Source of the DNA: JAEUJM01 sp041908445 | Lineage (GTDB): Bacteria; Actinomycetota; Acidimicrobiia; Acidimicrobiales; DATDAH01 | DNA length: 64,000 nucleotides | Reading direction: 5' to 3' | Assembly (NCBI GenBank): GCA_041908445.1 | Contig: JAYRFK010000008.1 | Location: 1-64,000, forward strand | Shown: in pieces, positions 53,024-64,000 of the stretch | Numbering within the stretch: the first letter of the stretch is position 1 | How the letters are laid out: every line of letters begins with the position of its first letter | Notes under the pieces: model-generated | The model's database searches: none | What the model was told of the DNA's origin: nothing | The model's input: only the letters and a program-made list of their open reading frames with translations | Program-made: the position numbers and the translations under genes

Positions 53024-53701
53024 ATGGGCGACGTGACCGGACCGCTCGTGACCGTGCGAGGCGAGGCGACCGCCGAGGTGCCGCCCGACCTCGCGCAGCT
53101 CTCGGTGACGGTCACGGCCCGCGACCGGGACCGCGACCGGGTGCTCCGCGACCTCGACGAGCGGGCCCGGGCGGTCGACGCCGTCCTGTCCCGCCACGAG
53201 GCGGCCATCGAGCGCGTCGACACCGAGGCGGTGCGGATCAGCCCGCAGTTCGCCACCAACAAGCCCCGGGAGCGCCTCGCCGGCTACGACGGGGTGGTGC
53301 GCCGGACGGTGCTGCTCCACGACTTCACCCCCCTCGGGGACCTCCTCGTGCAGCTCTCGAGCATCGAGCTGGCGTCGGTGGTGGGGCCCTGGTGGTCGTT
53401 GCGCCCCGACAGCACGGCGCACCGCGAGGTGCGGGTCGCGGCCGTGCACGACGCCGTCCGCCGGGCACGGGAGTACGCCGAGGCGCTCGGCGCCACCCTC
53501 ACCGAGCTGGTCGAGCTCGCCGACGCCTCGCTGCTGAGCGAGGGCCCGTCCCCGGTCCCGCCCCCGATGCCGGCCGTCGCGCAGGCGTTCCGCGGGGCCC
53601 CGGCACCCGAGACCTTCTCGTTCGACGTCACCCCGACACCCCAGCACCTCGCGGCCACGGTCGAGGCCCGCTTCCGCAGCACGCCGCCACCGCTGGGCTG
53701 A
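53024..53701 (+). CDS. SIMPL-domain (DUF541) protein
   Basis: 225 aa with VTVRGEATAEVPPDLAQLSV at the N-terminus and YGV/YDGVVRRTVLLHDF, TLTELVELADASL further on, typical of SIMPL/DUF541 proteins. No signal peptide, so probably cytoplasmic here, although many relatives are periplasmic. Function of the domain is poorly defined. Confidence 0.8.
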   Translation: MGDVTGPLVTVRGEATAEVPPDLAQLSVTVTARDRDRDRVLRDLDERARAVDAVLSRHEAAIERVDTEAVRISPQFATNKPRERLAGYDGVVRRTVLLHDFTPLGDLLVQLSSIELASVVGPWWSLRPDSTAHREVRVAAVHDAVRRAREYAEALGATLTELVELADASLLSEGPSPVPPPMPAVAQAFRGAPAPETFSFDVTPTPQHLAATVEARFRSTPPPLG

Positions 53702-53762
53702 CCCCACCGCCCGCCCCGCCGGCGGGGGCATCTTCGGCGGGCCCCCGGGTAGGGCAGGCGTC

Positions 53763-54077
53763 ATGTCGTCTGCCGCTCCCGTCCCCGACCTCGGCCCGGT
53801 GCCCGAGGACAACCAGCCCGGCCACCACCCTGCGCGCGAGCAGGACCAGCCCGACCTCGACGCCATGGCGGCCCGCTTGGGTGCCGTCCCTCCGGACGAG
53901 CGGGACGAGCGGGACGAGCCGGAGGCCGACCGCGGCCCCGCCGAGCGGGCGCTCACCGCGGCCGCCGGCCTCGCCGCCGTGCCCGTGGGACTGGCGCGGG
54001 CCGGGCTCTGGTCGGCCGGCTACGTCGTGGGCATCGCCCCGCGCGCCGTCGCCCGGCGCCTCGGCGTCTCGGCCTAG
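53763..54077 (+). CDS. Hypothetical 104-aa protein upstream of treX
   Basis: Small acidic protein with an Asp/Glu/Arg-rich middle (ERDERDEPEADRG) and a mildly hydrophobic C-terminal half (ALTAAAGLAAVPVGLARAG). ATG 53763 follows TAGGGC (53750-53755) by 7 nt. Its stop is only 3 nt before the debranching enzyme gene, so it probably heads the trehalose operon. Not recognised. Confidence 0.55.
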   Translation: MSSAAPVPDLGPVPEDNQPGHHPAREQDQPDLDAMAARLGAVPPDERDERDEPEADRGPAERALTAAAGLAAVPVGLARAGLWSAGYVVGIAPRAVARRLGVSA

Positions 54078-54080
54078 CCG

Positions 54081-56172
<2,092 letters not shown>

Positions 56173-56183
<11 letters not shown>

Positions 56184-58674
56184 GCGTCCCGGGCGCCACG
56201 GCCACGCCGACCCGCAGCCCACCGCCACCTACCGGCTGCAGCTCCGGCCCGGCTTCGGGCTCGACGAGGCCGCGGCGCTCGTCCCGTACCTGGCGGACCT
56301 CGGCATCAGCCACATGTACCTCTCGCCGGTGTTCGAGGCGGTGCCGGGGAGCGAGCACGGCTACGACGTCACCGACCCGACCGCGATCCGTGCCGAGCTC
56401 GGGGGCCGGCCGGCGCTCGACCGCCTGCGGGCCGCGCTCGACGAGCACGGCCTCGGGCTCCTCCTCGACATCGTGCCGAACCACCAGGCCGCGCACTGGT
56501 GCAACCCGACGTGGTGGGCCCTGCTGGCCGAGGGGCCGGACGGCCCGGCCGCACGGGTCTTCGACGTGGACTGGTCGGGCGGTCCCGACCACCCGGCGGG
56601 CACGATGCTGCTGCCCGTCCTCGGGGCGCCGCTCGACGAGCTCGTGGCCGGCGGCGACCTGGCGCTGGCCCTGGGCGACCGCGGGCCGGAGCTGCGCTAC
56701 GGGGAGCACCGCTTCCCCCTGCGGGAGGGCACCGCCCCGGAGGACCTGGACCCGGGCGGCGCCACCCTGGCCGGGCCGGCGCTGGTCGCTGCCGTCCTCG
56801 AGCGACAGCACTACCGCCTCGCGCACTGGCGCGGCGGCGCCGACGGGCTCTCGTACCGCCGCTTCTTCGACGTGACCGCCCTCGCGGGGGTGCGGGTCGA
56901 GGACCCGGAGGTGTTCGAGCGCACCCACGCGCTGGTCGCCGAGCTCGTCCGCGACGGCGTCGTGCAGGGCCTGCGGGTCGACCACGTGGACGGCCTCGCC
57001 GACCCCGACGGCTACCTCGAGCGCCTCGCCGCGCTCACCGACGGGACGTGGGTCGTCGTGGAGAAGATCCTGGAGCGAGGGGAGTGGCTGCCGTCGACGT
57101 GGTCGGTGGACGGCACCACCGGGTACGAGGGCGGCGCGCTGCTCGTGGGGGCGCTCACCGACGCGCGTGGGCCCGAGGGCCCGTTGGCCGTCCTCGCGGA
57201 CGTGGCGGGCGAGGCCCGCTCGTGGCCGGAGGTGGTCGACGAGGCCAAGGCCGAGGTCGTGGACCGCCTCTTCGGGCCGGAGGTGCAGCGCCTGGCCGCG
57301 GTGTTCGCGGCGGCGACGGGGGTGTCCGGGCCCGCGGATCTGCGGGCGGCGGTCGCCGCCCTCGTGGCCTCGCTCGACCGGTACCGCCTGTACCCCCCGC
57401 CCGCGGGCCCGCTCGACGAGGCGACCGCCGCCGACCTCGCGGAGGCCGTGGCGCGGGCGGCATGCGGCGCGCCGGCGCAGGCCGACCTCCTCCGACGCCT
57501 GGCCGACGTGCTCGTCGAGGGCTCGGGGGGCGAGGCCGGCCTCGAGGCCCGTCGCCGGTTGGGCCAGGTCACGGGGGCGGTCGCGGCCAAGGGGGTCGAG
57601 GACACAGCGCTGTACCGCTGGGTCGCCTTCCCCGCGTCCGGCGACGTGGGCAGTGCCCCCTGGCCACCCGACCGCTCGGCGGACGAGGTGGTCGAGTTCG
57701 CCCAGCGTTCGACCGCATGGCCCCAGGGGCTGGTGGCCGGCTCCACCCACGACGCCAAGCGCAGCGAGGACGTGCGGGCCCGCCTGGCGCTGCTACCCGA
57801 GCTCGGCGACGAGTGGGCGGCGGACGTCCGCCGCTGGGACGGGCGCCTCCGGGCGCTCGACCGGACCGGCGAGGTGGACGGCCTGCCCCGCCTGGTCCTG
57901 GTCCAGACGCTCGTCGGCGCCTGGCCCCTCGAGGCCGAGCGGCTGCGCCGCCACCTGGAGAAGGCGCTGCGGGAGGCGAAGCGGCGGACCTCCTGGCGGG
58001 AGCCGGACGACGCCTACGAAGGCGCCGTCCGGGGCCTGGTCGACGCGGTCTTCGCCGACGCCGGCCTGCTCGACGAGCTGGCTCGCCGGGCGGCCTCGCT
58101 GCGCCTGCCGGGCCGGGTGAACGCGCTGGCCCTGCTCCTCGGGCGGGTCCTGCTGCCCGGCGTCCCCGACGTCTACCAGGGCAACGAGCTCTGGCGGCTC
58201 GACCTCACCGACCCCGACAACCGCCGGCCGGTGGACTGGGACCGTCGGCGCCGCCTCCTCGACCGGGCCCGGACCGCCGGCGCCGAGGAGGTCTGGCCCG
58301 AGCCGGATGACGACGAGGCGGCGGGCCTCGCCAAGCTGTGGCTCCTCCACCGGGCCCTCGCTGTCCGGCGCGCCCACGCCGACGCCTTCTCGGGCCGGGC
58401 CGTGGGCCTGCGCGTGCACGGGCCGGCGGCGCGGCACGTCCTCGGGCTCTGCCGGGGCGACGAGGTGGTGGGGGTCCTGCCCCGCTTCCCCCTCGCCCTG
58501 GCGCGGGAGGGTGGGTGGCGGGACACCGCCGTGGAGCTGCCCCCGGGGGAGTGGGAGGACGCCCTGGTCGCCGGACGGGGCTGGTCGGGCGCGGCGCCGG
58601 TCCCCGTCGCCGAGCTGCTGGCGCGGTTCCCAGTCGCCCTCCTGACCCGTCGCGCCCGGCCCGCCGGCGTCTGA
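56173..58674 (+). CDS. treY: Maltooligosyl trehalose synthase (TreY)
   Basis: 833 aa, the family length. TATYRLQLRPGFGLDEAAAL, ISHMYLSPVFEAVPGSEHGYD and LLLDIVPNHQA near the N-terminus, GLRVDHVDGLADP (nucleophile region), VEKILERGEWLP and QGVP-like VYQGNELWRLDLTDPDNRR. Converts the reducing-end alpha-1,4 bond of maltooligosaccharide to alpha,alpha-1,1. ATG 56173 lies within the end of treX, so the two are co-translated. Confidence 0.9.
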
Positions 58675-58691
58675 CCCACCGCGTCGGTGCG

Positions 58692-60560
58692 CTACCGGGC
58701 GGCCTCGAGCAGGACCGCACCGGGCCCCGGGACCACCCAGCGGCCGGCGCGCCGGTCATCGGGGCGGGCGGGACCACGGCCACCCCACCGCTCCTCCCCG
58801 GTGTCGACGACCGGCGCCCACCCACCGGGGCCGGCGTCGAGCGTGCGCTCACCGTCCTCGAAGGCGACGAGCAGGGCCAGGTCGGGTCGATCCGGTCGCC
58901 CGCGCCAGTGGACGACCAGCTCGCCACCCCCGGCCCTGGCCGCCACCTCGCCGTCCTGGGGCCGATGGCCGCGCCGGGCGGCGAGCAGGGCCCGGTGCAA
59001 CTCCCAGCGCGCCCGGCCCGGCCCGTCGTCGTCCGCCCGGTCGTGGTCGAGCACGGCCGACCGGAAGCTGGCCTCGGCCTGGGGGTCGGGCGGCTCGGCG
59101 CCACCGGCGAACGCCGCGAACTCCTCGGCCCGCCCCCGGCGGACGGCCTCGACCAGGTCCGGGTCGGTGTGCGAGGTGAAGTAGGGGAAGGGCGCCTCCT
59201 CGCCGTGCTCGTCGCCCATGAACAGCAGCGGGAGCGACGGGGAGAGGAGCACGACGGCCGCGGCCACCCGGGCGCGCGCCGCGTCCACCTGGGTGGTGAG
59301 GCGGTCGCCGCCGAGGCGGTTGCCGACCTGGTCGTGGTTCGCGGAGAACACGACGAGGCGGCCGGGGTCGACCTCGAGGTGGGGGTGCCCGACGCGGTGC
59401 CCACGGGAGGGGGCGAGGCGGCCGTGGTGGGTGAAGCCCCGCGTGAACGCGGTGGCGAGGTCCTCGGGGCGGTAGTCGCCGTAGTACCCCAGGTCCTCCC
59501 CGGTCAGGGTCACGTGCAGGGCGTGGTGGAAGTCGTCGTTCCACTGGCCGTCGAGGCCCCAGCCGCCCGCCGCCGCCGGGCGGGTGAGCCGGGGGTCGTC
59601 GTCGGCGGACTCCGCGATGACCAGCACGGTGCGACCGGCGGCGCGGGCCCGGTCGTGCAGCAGTTCGTTCAGGTGCTCGACGTAGGGGTGGGCCGAGGCG
59701 TCCACGATGGCGTGCACGGCGTCGAGGCGGAAGGCGTCGACGTGGGCGTGGACCGCGAAGAAGGCGGCGCTCTCGGCGAAGAAGGTGCGGACCCCGTCGG
59801 CGCCGGGGCCGTCGAAGTTCAGGGCGTCGCCCCAGGGCGTGCGGTAGCGGTCGGTGAAGTACGGGCCGTAGCGGCCGAGCACGTTGCCCTCGGGGCCGAC
59901 GTGGTTGTGCACCACGTCGAGGCACACCGCGAGACCGGTCCCGTGGGCGGCGTCGACGAGGTGGCGGAGGCCGTCCAGGCCGCCGTAGGTGTCCTGGACG
60001 GCGTAGGGGAACACGCCGTCGTAGCCCCAGTTGCGGTCGCCCGGGAACTGGGCCACGGGCAGCAGCTCGACCGTGGTCACGCCGAGGTCGGCGAGGCGGG
60101 CGAGGTGGGGCACGACCGCGTCGAAGGTGCCGTCCGGGGTGAACGTCCCGACGTGCAGCTCGTAGAAGACCGAGTCGGCGAGGGCCGGGGGCACGAAGGC
60201 TCCGTCGGTCCAGGTGAACGCCGGGTCGACCACTGCGGAGGGCCCGTGCACGCCGTCGGGCTGGGACCGCGACGCCGGGTCGGGCCGCGGCTCGCCGTCG
60301 TCGAGGCGGTACCGGTAGCGGGCCCCGGGACCGATCCCCTCGACCTCGCCGACCCAGTGGCCGGGCGCGTCCGGGTCGAGGCCGAGCGGGACCTCGGCGT
60401 GGGCCCCGTCGGCGTCGTCACCCAGGACCAGGGCGACGGCGCGGGCGTCGGGCGCCCACACCCGGAAGCGGACCCCTCGGTCCGTCGCCCAGGCGCCGAC
60501 CGCCGGTGGCCGGGCGGGGAGGTCCAGGTCGGTCACGGCGGGCGCGGCGTCGGTCGGCAT
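58692..60560 (-). CDS. treZ: Maltooligosyl trehalose trehalohydrolase (TreZ)
   Basis: 622 aa. CBM48-like N-terminus (FRVWAPDARAVALVLG), then ELLPVAQFPGDRNWGYDGV, VCLDVVHNHVGPEG, VDAFRLDAVHAIVD (nucleophile Asp), LVIAESADDDPRL (Glu) and VFSANHDQVGNR (Asp). Releases trehalose from the TreY product. It is convergent with treY rather than in one operon. ATG 60560 follows TAGTGG (60572-60567) by 6 nt, a leaderless promoter. Confidence 0.9.
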   Translation of the reverse strand: MPTDAAPAVTDLDLPARPPAVGAWATDRGVRFRVWAPDARAVALVLGDDADGAHAEVPLGLDPDAPGHWVGEVEGIGPGARYRYRLDDGEPRPDPASRSQPDGVHGPSAVVDPAFTWTDGAFVPPALADSVFYELHVGTFTPDGTFDAVVPHLARLADLGVTTVELLPVAQFPGDRNWGYDGVFPYAVQDTYGGLDGLRHLVDAAHGTGLAVCLDVVHNHVGPEGNVLGRYGPYFTDRYRTPWGDALNFDGPGADGVRTFFAESAAFFAVHAHVDAFRLDAVHAIVDASAHPYVEHLNELLHDRARAAGRTVLVIAESADDDPRLTRPAAAGGWGLDGQWNDDFHHALHVTLTGEDLGYYGDYRPEDLATAFTRGFTHHGRLAPSRGHRVGHPHLEVDPGRLVVFSANHDQVGNRLGGDRLTTQVDAARARVAAAVVLLSPSLPLLFMGDEHGEEAPFPYFTSHTDPDLVEAVRRGRAEEFAAFAGGAEPPDPQAEASFRSAVLDHDRADDDGPGRARWELHRALLAARRGHRPQDGEVAARAGGGELVVHWRGRPDRPDLALLVAFEDGERTLDAGPGGWAPVVDTGEERWGGRGPARPDDRRAGRWVVPGPGAVLLEAAR

Positions 60561-60605
60561 CGCCCGCCACTACCCACGGCGGCGGACCGGCCGAACCGGC
60601 CGGCG

Positions 60606-60896
60606 TCAGGCGGGCTGGCCGGTGAGGTCGGTGTGGTCGGTCCGGTCGGTGCGGGGCAGCTGGCCCGAGCGGACCCACTCCCGGGCGAGGGCGGCCTTGA
60701 CCTGCACCAGCCGGCGCACGTCGGTGGCGTCCACGTCGTAGCGGTCGCGGCGATAGCTGGCGAGGGTGCCGGGGGTCCAGAGCTCGGCCCGGTGGGCCTC
60801 GAGGGCCAGGTAGGCGTGGCGCAGCTCGTCCTCGGCGGGGTCGGTCTCGAGCCAGGCGTGGAAGGACTGGTCGTTCCAGTCGGGGTGGAAGGTCAT
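60606..60896 (-). CDS. Hypothetical 96-aa protein
   Basis: Unrecognised small acidic/aromatic protein (MTFHPDWNDQSFHAWLE; then a helix PAEDELRHAYLALEAHRAEL; YRRDRYDVDATDVRRLVQVK). ATG 60896 is preceded by GGAGCGAG and a -10-like TACGAT (60943-60938), so this gene has a leader of about 35 nt. The C-terminus is a short Asp/Thr/Arg-rich tail. Could form a transcription unit with treZ, 46 bp downstream. Confidence 0.6.
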   Translation of the reverse strand: MTFHPDWNDQSFHAWLETDPAEDELRHAYLALEAHRAELWTPGTLASYRRDRYDVDATDVRRLVQVKAALAREWVRSGQLPRTDRTDHTDLTGQPA

Positions 60897-61043
60897 GTCT
60901 CGCTCCGTCGAACGGTCTTCTCGTGTCGTCGCTGGGGATCGTACCGACCGATGGTGACGGGGCGACTGCGGGTTTCGGGCGCCCGCGCGACGGTCGGGTG
61001 AACTCCACCCGACCTGCGTCGTGGGCCCGACGGGGCGCGGCGC

Positions 61044-61049
61044 GACACT
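61044..61049 (+). promoter_or_regulatory. -10-like element of acyltransferase gene
   Basis: GACACT ends 7 nt before GTG 61057; the same hexamer in the same 10-bp context (GCGACACTCGG) precedes hypE at 62155-62160. Confidence 0.4.
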
Positions 61050-61056
61050 CGGAGCC

Positions 61057-62091
61057 GTGGCCCGTCGTCTGGTGACCATCCCGGCCCTCCTCACCGCGTG
61101 GACGGTGCTGGTCGTGACCGTGCCCGTGACGGTCGCGGTGGCCTACGGGTTCGACACGGCCCGTCGGGTGCGGGGTGCGCCGACCGTGCGCCTGCTCGCG
61201 TTCGGGGTGGCCTTCACGACCTACGAGGTCCTGGGGGTCGTCGCCGCGTTCGCCCTCTGGCTGGCCCGGCCGTGGCGACGGGACCGCTGGGAGGCCCGCA
61301 ACCACCGGCTCCAGCAGTGGTGGACCGCCAGCCTGGTGCGGGCCGCCGGCCCGGTGCTCGGCCTGCGGCTCGAGGTCGAGGAGGTGCACCCGGACGGCGC
61401 CGGCGGCTCGGGCGTGGTGGCGCTCGACACCCCCGGCCCGATCGTGGTCGTGAGCCGCCACGTGAGCGTGGTCGACTCCTTGCTGCCGGCCCACCTGCTC
61501 GGCGTGCGGCACGGCCGACGCCTCCGCTACGTGCTCACCCGGGGCCTGCGCCTCGACCCCTGCCTCGACATCGTGGGCCACCGGCTGCCGAACCACTTCG
61601 TGGACCGCGGTGGGGAGGACCCGGGGCGGGAGATCGCCGCGCTGGAGGCACTGGCGACCGGGATGGGTGACGAGGACGCCGCGGTCATCTTCCCCGAGGG
61701 GGGCCTCTACTCGCCGGCCCGTCGTGAGCGGGCCATCCGCCGCCTGGCCGAGAAGGGGTCGTCCCGTCTGCCGGTCGCCCGTTCGCTCTGCCACCTGCTC
61801 GCGCCGCGGGCGGCCGGCACGCTGGCCCTGCTCCGGGCCGCGCCCGATGCCGACGTGGTCGTGCTCGCCCACCGCGGCGTCGAGCCGCTGGCCTCACTCG
61901 GGGCGCTCTGGCGCAACGCGCCCCTGGCCGGGCCCGTGCGCCTGCGGGTCGTGCGCCACGACCGGCGCCTCCTGCCCGGGGACGAACAGGGCCTGGCCGA
62001 CTGGCTCGACGAGCAGTGGGCGGCCATGGACGGCTGGCTCGACCGGCAGGGGCGCCTCCACGAGCGCACCACCGCCGGCGCCACCGGCTGA
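61057..62091 (+). CDS. PlsC-like 1-acylglycerol-phosphate acyltransferase
   Basis: 344 aa. Two hydrophobic segments (LTAWTVLVVTVPVTVAVAYG; AFGVAFTTYEVLGVVAAFALW; each shown in part) precede the acyltransferase domain with SRHVSVVDSLL (HX4D) and IFPEGGLYSPARRE (substrate-binding FPEG). Adds an acyl chain to a lysophosphatidate or similar acceptor. Start GTG 61057 after GACACT. Confidence 0.8.
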   Translation: MARRLVTIPALLTAWTVLVVTVPVTVAVAYGFDTARRVRGAPTVRLLAFGVAFTTYEVLGVVAAFALWLARPWRRDRWEARNHRLQQWWTASLVRAAGPVLGLRLEVEEVHPDGAGGSGVVALDTPGPIVVVSRHVSVVDSLLPAHLLGVRHGRRLRYVLTRGLRLDPCLDIVGHRLPNHFVDRGGEDPGREIAALEALATGMGDEDAAVIFPEGGLYSPARRERAIRRLAEKGSSRLPVARSLCHLLAPRAAGTLALLRAAPDADVVVLAHRGVEPLASLGALWRNAPLAGPVRLRVVRHDRRLLPGDEQGLADWLDEQWAAMDGWLDRQGRLHERTTAGATG

Positions 62092-62154
62092 ACCGGGGTG
62101 GTCGGCCCGGCCGAGCAGGGACCTGCGCCCCTGTCGGCCGCCACCGGGCCGCGC

Positions 62155-62160
62155 GACACT
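62155..62160 (+). promoter_or_regulatory. -10-like element of hypE
   Basis: GACACT ends 6 nt before GTG 62167, matching the hexamer before the acyltransferase gene. Confidence 0.4.
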
Positions 62161-62166
62161 CGGCGC

Positions 62167-63249
62167 GTGACCGACCCGGGACGCGAAGCCGAGGTGCTCG
62201 CCCACATCGAGGCCTTCCGGCGCGCCCGGCCCCGGTTCGACGACGAGGTGATCACCTCGGCCCACGGGGCCGGGGGGTCGGCGACCGCGGCCCTGGTCGA
62301 CGCCGTGTTCCTGGACGCGCTGGGCGGCGACGGGCGGCTCCCGCTCACCGACGCCGCGGTCCTGCAACTGCCGTCCGGCGAGCGCCTGGCCTTCACGACG
62401 GACAGCCACGTGGTGCAGCCGCGCCGGTTCCCCGGCGGCTCGCTGGGCCACCTCGCCGTGCACGGCACGGTCAACGACCTCGCCATGATGGGCGCCCGGC
62501 CGGCGTGGCTGTCGCTCGGGGTCGTGCTCGAGGAGGGCTTCCCGGTCGAGGAGCTGCGCGCCATCGTCGCCGACCTGGCCGCGGCGGCCGCGGTCGCCGG
62601 GGTGCGGGTGGTGGCCGGCGACACCAAGGTGGTGGGCGCCGGCGCCGCCGACGGCGTGGTGCTGACGACCGCAGGGGTGGGCGTCATCCCGCCCGGGCGG
62701 GACCTCGACGCCCGCCGGGTCCGTCCGGGCGACCGCGTGCTGCTGTCGGGCACGCTCGCCGACCACGGCATGGCCGTGATGCTCGCCCGGGGCGAGCTCG
62801 CCCTCGAGGCCGACGTGCGGTCCGACACCGCGCCGCTCGCCGACCTGGTCGAGGTGCTCCTCGCCGCCGCACCGGCGACCCGGTGGCTGCGTGATCCCAC
62901 CCGCGGGGGCCTCGCCACGGTCACCAACGAGTTGGCCGGCGACGCCGGCGTGGCCGTGGTGCTCGACGAGGCCGCCCTGCCCGTGCGCCCGACGGTCGCG
63001 GCCGCCTGCGACCTGCTCGGCATCGATCCCCTCCACGTCGCCAACGAGGGCAAGCTCGTCGCGGTCGTCGCCGCCGACGAGGCCGACGCCGCGCTGGCCG
63101 CCGTGCGCGCCCACCCCCTCGGCGCCGAGGCGGCGCTGGTGGGGGAGGTCCACGAGGCGCCGCAGGGGCTCGTCGTGCTCTCGACCCCGTTCGGGGGTAC
63201 CCGGATCGTGGACGTGCTGGTGGGCGACCCCCTGCCGAGGATCTGTTGA
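62167..63249 (+). CDS. hypE: Hydrogenase maturation protein HypE
   Basis: 360 aa, PurM-like fold. ITSAHGAGGSATAALVD, FTTDSHVVQPRRFPGG, GTVNDLAMMGARPAWLSLG, GDTKVVG, RDPTRGGLATVTNEL and the obligatory C-terminal PRIC, whose terminal Cys carries the carbamoyl/cyano ligand. It dehydrates HypF-made carbamoyl groups into the CN- ligands of [NiFe]-hydrogenase. Stop overlaps the hypF start as TTGA. Confidence 0.92.
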   Translation: MTDPGREAEVLAHIEAFRRARPRFDDEVITSAHGAGGSATAALVDAVFLDALGGDGRLPLTDAAVLQLPSGERLAFTTDSHVVQPRRFPGGSLGHLAVHGTVNDLAMMGARPAWLSLGVVLEEGFPVEELRAIVADLAAAAAVAGVRVVAGDTKVVGAGAADGVVLTTAGVGVIPPGRDLDARRVRPGDRVLLSGTLADHGMAVMLARGELALEADVRSDTAPLADLVEVLLAAAPATRWLRDPTRGGLATVTNELAGDAGVAVVLDEAALPVRPTVAAACDLLGIDPLHVANEGKLVAVVAADEADAALAAVRAHPLGAEAALVGEVHEAPQGLVVLSTPFGGTRIVDVLVGDPLPRIC

Positions 63250-64000
63250 CCCGCGTCCGGCGCCGGGTGCGCGTCAGCGGCACCGTGCAGGGCGTCGGGT
63301 TCCGGCCGTTCGTCTTCCGGGAGGCGACCGCGCTGGGGCTCGTCGGCTCGGTGGCCAACGACGCCCACGGCGTGGTGATCGAGGCCGAGGGCCCGGTCGA
63401 CGCCCTCGACGAGCTCTGCCGGCGCCTCCGCGACGAGCCGCCGCCGGCGGCGAGGGTGGCGGGCCTCGACAGCTCGGACCTGGCCCCCCGGGGGGATCAG
63501 GGCTTCGCGATCGTGGCCTCCCGCTCCGGGCCCGGGCCCGGGGCGTCGGCGCCCGTCGCGGTGAGCCCCGACCTGGGCGTCTGCGACGCCTGCCTGGCCG
63601 AGGTGCTCGATCCCACCGACCGGCGCCACCGCTACCCCTTCGCCAACTGCACCGACTGCGGGCCCCGCTACACCATCGTGCGGGCCGTGCCCTACGACCG
63701 GGTGCGCACGACCATGGCGGCGTTCCCGCTGTGCCCGGACTGCCGGGCCGAGTACGAGGACCCCACCGACCGCCGCTTCCACGCCGAGCCCGTCGCCTGC
63801 CCGACCTGCGGCCCGCAGCTGGCGCTGGAGGAGCCGGGCGCCGTCGACCCGGTGGCCACCGGTGACGCCGCCCTGCTCGCGGCCGCCGAGCGGCTCCGTG
63901 CCGGCGGCGTCGTCGCGGTCAAGGGCGTCGGCGGGTACCACCTCGCGGTGCGGGCCGACGACGCCGCGGCGGTGGGGCGATTGCGGGCCCGCAAGCACCG
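63246..64000 (+). CDS. hypF: Carbamoyltransferase HypF, N-terminal part
   Basis: Partial: at least 251 codons run off the window. The acylphosphatase domain is present (VSGTVQGVGFRPFVFREA), followed by two zinc fingers (CDACLAE ... NCTDCGPRY and CPDCRAE ... ACPTCGPQL) and the start of the YrdC-like domain (GGVVAVKGVGGYHLAV). Converts carbamoyl phosphate to carbamoyl-AMP and passes the group to HypE. Start TTG 63246 overlaps the hypE stop by 4 bases. Confidence 0.92.
   Translation, partial: MTRVRRRVRVSGTVQGVGFRPFVFREATALGLVGSVANDAHGVVIEAEGPVDALDELCRRLRDEPPPAARVAGLDSSDLAPRGDQGFAIVASRSGPGPGASAPVAVSPDLGVCDACLAEVLDPTDRRHRYPFANCTDCGPRYTIVRAVPYDRVRTTMAAFPLCPDCRAEYEDPTDRRFHAEPVACPTCGPQLALEEPGAVDPVATGDAALLAAAERLRAGGVVAVKGVGGYHLAVRADDAAAVGRLRARKH

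Overview
The window is very GC-rich DNA with near-saturated G/C at third codon positions, dense gene packing, GTGA/ATGA start-stop overlaps, frequent GTG starts, and many genes with a -10-like hexamer (TAnnnT) only 6-8 nt before the start codon. This architecture, together with an LpqY/SugABC-like sugar transporter, TreX/TreY/TreZ trehalose genes, LLM-class (F420-type) and PNPOx-type flavoenzymes, DUF6777, DUF4032 and DUF2510 proteins, points to an actinobacterium (Actinomycetota). Acidimicrobiia is my best guess; that assignment is inference. Three genes carry apparent single-base frameshifts in short G/C homopolymers, which looks more like a draft or long-read assembly than biology.

Layout. 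1-3.2 kb: accessory island edge with two back-to-back HepT/MntA toxin-antitoxin pairs around a tRNA-Val(CAC) 3' fragment (probable attachment-site scar), a fatty-acid-hydroxylase-like gene with an apparent in-frame TAG, and a VapBC pair. 3.2-16.4 kb: cupin, DUF6777 protein, RDD membrane protein with ten 9-residue repeats, an APH-like kinase, a 1004-aa exported protein, an HD-GYP/LuxR regulator with a perfect 18-bp palindrome behind it, NTF2-like and DsrE proteins, and several membrane proteins. 16.4-22.4 kb: acyl-CoA dehydrogenase, FAD oxidoreductase, chagasin-like lipoprotein and a fused EtfB-EtfA electron transfer flavoprotein.

22.4-31.6 kb: an AmmeMemoRadiSam operon (radical SAM, Memo, AMMECR1), a MacB/FtsX-like exporter with one permease and two ATPases, an AAA+ ATPase and a DUF1622 membrane protein. 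31.7-43.6 kb: hydrolase, TauD-type dioxygenase and acyl-CoA ligase; lipoproteins; a second radical SAM protein; an LLM oxidoreductase; a 5'-truncated repeat/RTX-like gene; a cyclic-nucleotide-binding protein; and a DUF4032 protein.

43.6-64 kb: a trehalose/alpha-glucoside-type ABC importer in LpqY-SugA-SugB-SugC order; a tightly coupled lipid operon (PAP2 phosphatase, lipid kinase, BrkB, cardiolipin-synthase-like PLD) with a second PAP2 gene diverging from it; the TreX-TreY and convergent TreZ genes for making trehalose from alpha-glucan; a PlsC-type acyltransferase; and HypE with the start of HypF, which predicts a [NiFe]-hydrogenase locus beyond the right edge.
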